This document shows, one piece after another, positions 6,295 to 10,590 of a DNA stretch of 10,590 nucleotides (positions are counted from its first letter, which is position 1; each line of letters starts with the position of its first letter). The notes under the pieces are model-generated. The model had not been told where the DNA came from, searched no databases, and was given only the letters and a program-made list of their open reading frames with translations. The stretch comes from Gammaproteobacteria bacterium (GTDB lineage Bacteria > Pseudomonadota > Gammaproteobacteria > HK1). Both the position numbers and the translations under genes were made by a program. The DNA lies in NCBI GenBank assembly GCA_022822245.1, contig JAJECB010000057.1, positions 1 to 10,590 of the forward strand. Direction: 5' to 3'.

Positions 6295-7779
6295 TCACTC
6301 CGACCGTCGCGGAGAATCGGAGGCCGACCGCCGAGGACGCAGCTCGGCTCGGCCGTAGGCATCCTCGAAACGCTCGATGTCGTCCTCCTCGAGGTAGCTT
6401 CCGGTCTGCACCTCGATGATCTCGAGTTGCGCCGTCCCCGGGTTCTCCAACCGGTGCTTCACTCCCTTCGGAATGAAGGTCGACTGGTTCGCGAGCAGCG
6501 TGAACGTCTCGCCGTCACGCGTGACCCGCGCCTCGCCGCGCACCACGACCCAGTGCTCCGCCCGGTGGCGATGGGCCTGCAGGGACAGCCGCTGGCCCGG
6601 GTGGACGACGATGTGCTTGATCTTGAAACCGTCCCCGCCGTGGACGGAGTCGTAGTTGCCCCACGGGCGGTAGACCTTGCGATGGGTTCGGTGCTCCTCC
6701 CGATTCTCACCTTCGAGTCGTTCGACCACCTTCTTCACGTCCTGCGACGCCTTCTTCTCCGCGACGAGAAGGGCGTCGGGAGTGTCGACGATGACGAGAT
6801 CGTCCACACCGACCGCGGCCACCAATCGCTTGTCGCTCCGAACGTAGGAGTTGCGAGCGCCCTCGAGGATCGCATTGCCATGCACCACGTTTCCCGCCTC
6901 GTCCTCCGTCAAGAGCTCCGACAGGCTCGACCACGACCCCACGTCCGACCAGCCCGCGTCGAGGGGCACCACTACCGCATCCGAGACGCGCTCCATCACC
7001 GCGTAGTCGACCGAAACGGCCGGAGATCGGGCGAAGCACTCCGCATCGAGGCGGAGGAATCCGAGGTCCGGGCGTGCACGTTCGTGCGACCTCTCGACCG
7101 CCTGGCGAATGGACCCGGCGTGGATGCCGAGCTCGCGGAGATAACGCCTGGCCCGGAACGCGAACATCCCACTGTTCCAGTAGCAGTTCCCGGCCTGGAG
7201 CCACGAGGCGGCGTCCTCGGCGTTCGGTTTCTCCGCAAACCGCTCCACGCGACGCGCCCCGGACCCCTCGCCGACCGGCTCACCGGCCATGATGTATCCG
7301 TAACCGGTCTCCGCCCAGGCCGGAACCACGCCGAGCAATGCGATCCTCCCCTTCGCCGCCTCCGTGGCCGCCTGCCGGACCGCGCCCGCAAATCGCGCTT
7401 CGTCGCGAACGACGTGGTCGGAGGGGAGGATCAGAAGGACGGGATCGTCTCCTGCGTCGCTCCGGGCGATCGCCTCGAAGGCGGCAGCGGCGATCGCGGG
7501 GGCGGTATTGCGGGCGGCCGGCTCGAGCAGAATCGCCGCGGGCGTGACGCCGGCCGCCTCGAGCTGCTCCGCGACCATGAAACGGTGCGCCTCGTTGCAG
7601 ACCACGATGGGAGGCCGCGCGCCGTCCAGAGACGCAAGCCTGCGGGCGGTGCCCTGCAGGAGGGTGTGCTCATCGGTGAGTGCGATGAGCTGCTTGGGAC
7701 GGAGCTCGCGGGAGAGCGGCCAGAGCCTGCTTCCGGCACCGCCCGACAGAATGACGGGGACCATGGAGCGGATCACCAT
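6295..7779 (-). CDS. manC: Mannose-1-phosphate guanylyltransferase / mannose-6-phosphate isomerase (bifunctional ManC)
   Basis: This 494-residue protein has the usual length of the two-domain type II PMI/GMP enzymes (ManC, AlgA, XanB). The N-terminal nucleotidyltransferase domain has LSGGAGSRLWPLSRELRPKQ (11-30), EPAARNTAPA (86-95), LPSDH (118-122), ETGYGYI (157-163), FAEKP (181-185) and DAGWSDVGSW (274-283). The C-terminal cupin isomerase domain has VYRPWGNYDSV (369-379), metal-binding QAHRHRAEHWVVVRG (401-415) with His403, His405 and Glu408, and His442. It makes mannose-1-phosphate plus GTP into GDP-mannose and interconverts fructose-6-P and mannose-6-P in the cytoplasm. The arginine/serine-rich tail after about 478 looks dispensable. 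The ATG at 7779 is chosen, with GAGGAA 13 bases upstream; Met6 at 7764 is an alternative lacking a better site. GDP-mannose would feed the LpcC-like enzyme and perhaps the O-chain. A perfect inverted repeat lies just upstream. Confidence 0.97.
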   Translation of the reverse strand: MVIRSMVPVILSGGAGSRLWPLSRELRPKQLIALTDEHTLLQGTARRLASLDGARPPIVVCNEAHRFMVAEQLEAAGVTPAAILLEPAARNTAPAIAAAAFEAIARSDAGDDPVLLILPSDHVVRDEARFAGAVRQAATEAAKGRIALLGVVPAWAETGYGYIMAGEPVGEGSGARRVERFAEKPNAEDAASWLQAGNCYWNSGMFAFRARRYLRELGIHAGSIRQAVERSHERARPDLGFLRLDAECFARSPAVSVDYAVMERVSDAVVVPLDAGWSDVGSWSSLSELLTEDEAGNVVHGNAILEGARNSYVRSDKRLVAAVGVDDLVIVDTPDALLVAEKKASQDVKKVVERLEGENREEHRTHRKVYRPWGNYDSVHGGDGFKIKHIVVHPGQRLSLQAHRHRAEHWVVVRGEARVTRDGETFTLLANQSTFIPKGVKHRLENPGTAQLEIIEVQTGSYLEEDDIERFEDAYGRAELRPRRSASDSPRRSE

Positions 7780-7803
7780 GGCAACGGGGCGATTCCTCGC
7801 AAC

Positions 7804-7823
7804 GGTAGACGGCAGAGTCTACC
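7804..7823 (-). repeat. Perfect 7-bp inverted repeat upstream of manC
   Basis: GGTAGAC at 7804-7810 and GTCTACC at 7817-7823 are exact reverse complements separated by 6 bases. The element lies 24 to 44 bases before the manC ATG, upstream of its GAGGAA ribosome-binding site, in the only sizeable gap of the minus-strand cluster (7780-8012). No T-run follows on either strand, so it does not look like an intrinsic terminator. It may be a protein-binding operator or a 5'-leader hairpin. I see no convincing sigma-70 promoter around it. Confidence 0.45.
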
Positions 7824-8012
7824 CAAGGAAAAGCTCCAATCGTCCCCTGCTTGACGTTTCGCGAGACCCCCGAACCGCGTCACCGCCGGCGGACGGTGCG
7901 GGAATGGCCGCGGCCGCATTCATCCGGCACCGGCCGGAGCCGAGCTCCGTGCTCCTCCGCGCTTCACCGACGGCGCTGACGGCCGAACGGCAGGACCCCT
8001 TCCGTGCGGCCA

Positions 8013-8843
8013 TCAGCGCACCCGCTGGAACCGGAAGGCGCGGCCCCGGTAGTCGTTGTAGACGAGGGTGTCGCCATCGGGCTCCATGCCGAGCCCCACG
8101 TGGCGGTTCTTCCATTGGAAAACCAGCATCTCGCCGTGGAACCGGCCGGTGAAGGTCCGCGACATCAGGAGCATCGATATCCGGCCGACGACCTCGCCCG
8201 CAGATGATTCGTTGAACCGAAGCGTCACCCGAAACGGCACGCCCGGGAAACGTCCCCGCCAGGTCGCGTACCAGCGTGATCGCCGCTCGGCGGACGGCGG
8301 CGGCAAGGGTTCGCCGACGGGAGGAGGCCCCGGGAGCAGCAACCCGCTTCGCACCACACTCCGGCCTTCGCGGCGGACCACCCTCCCGCTCCCGACATCG
8401 ATCTCGAGGACGAAGGCACGGTAACGAAGAGTCCACGCGTCCCCGCCCGGCCCCGCTTTCGCCCGGAAACGGGGAAGCTCGTAGGGGGCGACCCCCGGCG
8501 GCGTCCTCACGTTGAGCTGGGCGTAGCAGCCCGCGCCGCCTGCGTTCAGACCGATTCGGAACAGCACGGGCGGTGCGGCTCCGGCGCCGGTCGCCTCGGC
8601 TTCCCCCGCCTCCCCGGCTTCCCATACACCGTGAAACGTCGTGTCGTAACCCGTGCAGTAGCGCTCGGTACCGGACATCGCCGCGTCCTCGAGCACCACC
8701 GGCAGGGCCGGGACCCCGGGCGTCGCCCCCTGGCATGCCGCCGCGAATCCGACCCCCAGCGCCGCGACGAGGACGGGCGCGACGCGGGCTCCGGGTGCGG
8801 TCGTTCTCCACCCGACGCGGCCGCCGGCCGGCCTTCCCGTCAA
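8013..8843 (-). CDS. Unrecognised probable exported protein, possibly a lipoprotein
   Basis: This 276-residue protein belongs to no family I recognise. A basic, proline-containing N-terminus leads into a hydrophobic stretch at residues 21-36 ending AAAC with Cys37, followed by a small-residue region. This suits secretion with a weak lipobox (Ala at -3, where Leu is usual) or a type I signal peptide. After a Glu/Ala/Gly-rich linker (about 76-91) it has mature-type cysteines (CTGYDTTFHG and AGCYAQLNVR). A C-terminal half rich in aromatic beta-like segments ends with FHGEMLVFQWKNRHVGLGMEP and YNDYRGRAFRFQRVR. The start is TTG at 8843: it overlaps the rmlD stop by four bases (TTGA), and GAGG lies 6 bases upstream. 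I saw no later ATG or GTG before the hydrophobic segment. Its place between rmlD and manC suggests an envelope-related job, but no function can be given. A longer arginine-rich frame overlaps it on the same strand and is judged a shadow. Confidence 0.7.
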   Translation of the reverse strand: MTGRPAGGRVGWRTTAPGARVAPVLVAALGVGFAAACQGATPGVPALPVVLEDAAMSGTERYCTGYDTTFHGVWEAGEAGEAEATGAGAAPPVLFRIGLNAGGAGCYAQLNVRTPPGVAPYELPRFRAKAGPGGDAWTLRYRAFVLEIDVGSGRVVRREGRSVVRSGLLLPGPPPVGEPLPPPSAERRSRWYATWRGRFPGVPFRVTLRFNESSAGEVVGRISMLLMSRTFTGRFHGEMLVFQWKNRHVGLGMEPDGDTLVYNDYRGRAFRFQRVR

Positions 8844-9829
8844 TTCCGGCCTCGTCCGGCCCCGCCGCGCGCACGCGGCCCGCCCCCGGGCGGCCGCCGG
8901 ACCTCCCGCACCTCCTCCATCACTCGCTCGAGCGAGACCCTCCAGTCGTCGAGCACGATCCCGAACGCCCGGCGAACGGCCGCGCAGTCGAGCACTCCGT
9001 TCGCCGGCCGGCCCGCGCTCGCCGGGTAGCTCGAGGTCGACTGGGGAGCGAGCTCGTAGTCTCCTTCCCGGTACCGCTCCAGGATCGCCGCCGCGAACTC
9101 GTACCAGCTACAGCGCCCGCCCGCCGTCATGTGGTAGGTGCCGAAGCGCTCGCGCATCCACGCCGCACCCGCCACCCGCGCGAGGGACAGGATCTGGACC
9201 GTCGCCGAAGCCACCGAACGGGTCCACGTCGGCGCCCCGTACTGGTCGCTCACGACCGAGATCGGGCGCCCCGCATCGACGAGATCGAGCACCGTCATGA
9301 GGAAGTTGTTCCCGCGCGAGCCGTAGAGCCAGCTCGTGCGAAGGATGAGATGCGGCCCCCCGATCGCCCGGATCGCATCCTCTCCCTGGAGCTTCGTATG
9401 CCCGTAGGTGTTCGCGGGACGGGGCGGATCGGAAGGGCTGTAGGGACGGTCCAGCTCCCCGTCGAACACGTTGTCGGTCGAGTAGTGGACGAGGAACGCC
9501 TTGTAGCGTGCCGCCTCGCGGGCGAGCACCCCCGGGGCGACCCCGTTGATCGCGGTGGCGATGGCCGGCTCGCGCTCGGTCTGGTCGATGTCGGTGAACG
9601 CCGCCGCATTGAGAATCACGTGCGGCTTCACCTCCGCGACGACGCGGCGGATGGCTCCGTGGTCGGCGAGATCGAGCAGGTCGGCGGAGACGTTCCGGCG
9701 CCGCGAGTCGTTCTCGACGGTCGCGATCACGTCTCCGAGCGGGGACGCGGTACGGCGCAGCTCCCAGCCGAGCTGACCGTCGGCTCCGATGAGCAGAATC
9801 CGGGGACGCTCGGCAAGCTCGTAGAGCAT
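8840..9829 (-). CDS. rmlD: dTDP-4-dehydrorhamnose reductase (RmlD family)
   Basis: This 329-residue extended-type SDR has the Rossmann motif ILLIGADGQLGWEL (11-24), VILNAAAFTDIDQTE (71-85), STDNVFDG (117-124), the catalytic YGHTK with Tyr142 and Lys146, RTSWLYG (164-170) and SDQYGAPT (194-201). All are in RmlD order. The known reaction reduces dTDP-4-dehydro-L-rhamnose with NAD(P)H to dTDP-L-rhamnose, a donor for O-antigen and other glycans, in the cytoplasm. Other NDP-sugar reductases share these motifs, and rmlA, rmlB and rmlC are not in the window, so the exact substrate is slightly open. It is somewhat longer than the usual 290-300 residues because of a short N-terminal extension and an Arg/Gly/Pro-rich tail after about 305. 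It begins 27 bases after the mnmE stop without a clear ribosome-binding site and overlaps the next gene by four bases. Confidence 0.93.
   Translation of the reverse strand: MLYELAERPRILLIGADGQLGWELRRTASPLGDVIATVENDSRRRNVSADLLDLADHGAIRRVVAEVKPHVILNAAAFTDIDQTEREPAIATAINGVAPGVLAREAARYKAFLVHYSTDNVFDGELDRPYSPSDPPRPANTYGHTKLQGEDAIRAIGGPHLILRTSWLYGSRGNNFLMTVLDLVDAGRPISVVSDQYGAPTWTRSVASATVQILSLARVAGAAWMRERFGTYHMTAGGRCSWYEFAAAILERYREGDYELAPQSTSSYPASAGRPANGVLDCAAVRRAFGIVLDDWRVSLERVMEEVREVRRPPGGGPRARGGAGRGRN
8850..8853 (-). promoter_or_regulatory. Ribosome-binding site supporting the TTG start at 8843
   Basis: GAGG on the minus strand stands 6 bases before the TTG at 8843 and lies inside the 3' end of rmlD. 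Together with the four-base stop/start overlap it supports this rare start codon and translational coupling. Confidence 0.5.
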
Positions 9830-9856
9830 GGCGGGAGTCTATCGCGAAACCGCCGG

Positions 9857-10590
9857 CTACTTTCCGATGCAGAAGGAGGCGAAGATGCGGCCGAGGAGAT
9901 CGTCGGTGGTGAACTCCCCGGTGATCTCCCCGAGCGCGCGCTGGGCGAGACGGAGGTCCTCGGCCACGAGCTCGCTCCCCGCGCCTTCTTCGCCGCTCCC
10001 CTTCGCGGCGTCGAGCGCGGCGAGCGCATCGTCGAGCGCGACGAGGTGGCGACGACGCGCCATGAAGAGGCCCTCCGCCCGCGGCTCGTACCCGGCGAGC
10101 GCCTTGAGCCGCTCGCGGAGCCGATCGACCCCTTCGCCGGTCTTCGCCGAGAGCCGGATCCGGTGGCCCGCCCCAGTCTCCAATCCGGACTCCCGCTCTC
10201 CGGCGGGGGCGCCCGTCAGGTCGATCTTGTTGTGGACGACCACCCGGGGGAGCCGGTCCGGGATCCGGTCCAGGATCCCGCGGTCCGCCTCCTCGAGGCC
10301 GCGGCGGTCGTCCACCACCGCGAGCACCGCGTCGGCTTCCTCCACCGCCGCCCAGGTCCGCTCGATGCCGATCCGCTCCACGGGATCGTCGGTCGGATGA
10401 AGGCCGGCGGTATCGACGATCCGCAGGGGCAGCCCGTCCACCTGAACCGGCTCCTGCACGGTATCCCGGGTCGTGCCCGGCACCTCGGTCACGATCGCCC
10501 GCTCCCGTCCGACCAGCCGGTTCAGCAGGCTCGACTTGCCGACGTTGGGACGCCCCACGATGACCACCCCGAACCCCTCGCGGAGCAGGT
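9857..10590 (-). CDS. mnmE: tRNA uridine-5-carboxymethylaminomethyl modification GTPase MnmE (N-terminal part outside window)
   Basis: The frame is open at the window edge and encodes the last 243 or so residues; the family is about 450-460 long, so the N-terminal tetrahydrofolate-binding domain is missing. The G domain shows GRPNVGKSS (P-loop, about 10555-10529), GTTRDT (switch I/G2), DTAGL (10414-10400) and NKID (10231-10220). It is followed by a helical region and the invariant C-terminal CIGK ending in a TAG stop at 9857-9859. MnmE acts with MnmG in the cytoplasm to make cmnm5U at the wobble position of certain tRNAs, using a K+-dependent GTPase, 5,10-methylenetetrahydrofolate and glycine or ammonium; the CIGK cysteine is a family signature. 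The valine at GVVIVGRP (GTG at 10567) is internal and not a start. A tRNA-modification gene directly before surface-polysaccharide genes probably reflects the boundary of the locus. Confidence 0.97.
   Translation of the reverse strand, partial: LLREGFGVVIVGRPNVGKSSLLNRLVGRERAIVTEVPGTTRDTVQEPVQVDGLPLRIVDTAGLHPTDDPVERIGIERTWAAVEEADAVLAVVDDRRGLEEADRGILDRIPDRLPRVVVHNKIDLTGAPAGERESGLETGAGHRIRLSAKTGEGVDRLRERLKALAGYEPRAEGLFMARRRHLVALDDALAALDAAKGSGEEGAGSELVAEDLRLAQRALGEITGEFTTDDLLGRIFASFCIGK

Noticed and set aside
5456..6358. A 300-residue plus-strand open frame
   Set aside because: It is antisense to the LpcC-like gene, which shows clear family motifs along its whole length.
6427..7854. A 475-residue plus-strand open frame
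   Set aside because: It is antisense to manC, whose complete set of conserved motifs fixes the coding strand; the predicted product is charged and without family features.
7819..8013. A possible 64-residue minus-strand gene with its ATG overlapping the preceding stop in TGATG and its TAG inside the inverted repeat
   Set aside because: The start/stop overlap is suggestive, but the composition is that of non-coding GC-rich sequence, there is no recognisable motif, and it lies in the same arginine-rich shadow frame. It could be reconsidered if conserved.
7819..8874. A 351-residue minus-strand open frame overlapping the unrecognised exported protein gene
   Set aside because: Its product is very rich in Arg, Gly and Pro with no hydrophobic core pattern, as expected of an off-frame reading in GC-rich DNA. 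The frame at 8013-8843 has a signal-like segment, a ribosome-binding site and a coupled start.

Overview
The window is a lipopolysaccharide/O-antigen (cell-surface glycan) assembly locus from a GC-rich Gram-negative bacterium. The Gram-negative assignment rests on three proteins: an LpcC-type core glycosyltransferase, a Kdo/WaaP-type lipopolysaccharide kinase and an O-antigen ligase/polymerase-family membrane protein. The taxon cannot be fixed from this sequence. LpcC relatives are best known from Alphaproteobacteria, but nothing else here settles the class.

Layout. Positions 1-3039 are read on the plus strand: the 3' end of a GT-B (GT4-type) glycosyltransferase, an O-antigen ligase/Wzy-family polytopic membrane protein, and a second complete GT4 glycosyltransferase that is a clear paralogue of the first. 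Positions 3050-10590 are read on the minus strand. In transcription order these are mnmE (5' end outside the window), an RmlD-like dTDP-4-dehydrorhamnose reductase, an unrecognised probable exported protein or lipoprotein, a bifunctional ManC-type mannose-1-phosphate guanylyltransferase/mannose-6-phosphate isomerase, an LpcC-like glycosyltransferase, a WaaP/Kdo-kinase-like protein, and a glycoside-hydrolase-like TIM-barrel protein. The two sets of genes converge, with only 10 bases between their stop codons. Most minus-strand genes overlap or nearly touch, which suggests one long transcript. The widest gap is 233 bases in front of manC; it contains a perfect 7-bp inverted repeat.

How the genes could work together (inference). 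ManC makes GDP-mannose, and RmlD completes dTDP-rhamnose, although RmlA, RmlB and RmlC are not in the window. The LpcC-like enzyme could put mannose on Kdo of the inner core, and the kinase could phosphorylate a core sugar. The GT4 enzymes would extend the core or O-chain, and the ligase/polymerase-family protein would join or polymerise glycan on the periplasmic side. The hydrolase-like protein keeps a nucleophile-type glutamate but lacks the usual acid/base glutamate, so its role is open.

This looks mainly like a conventional glycan locus. I saw no CRISPR array, tRNA, rRNA, transposase or phage gene. The points most worth a second look are the apparently acid/base-less hydrolase paired with the kinase, the duplicated GT4 genes sharing a 28-base identical stretch on either side of the ligase gene, and the uncharacterised exported protein between rmlD and manC.
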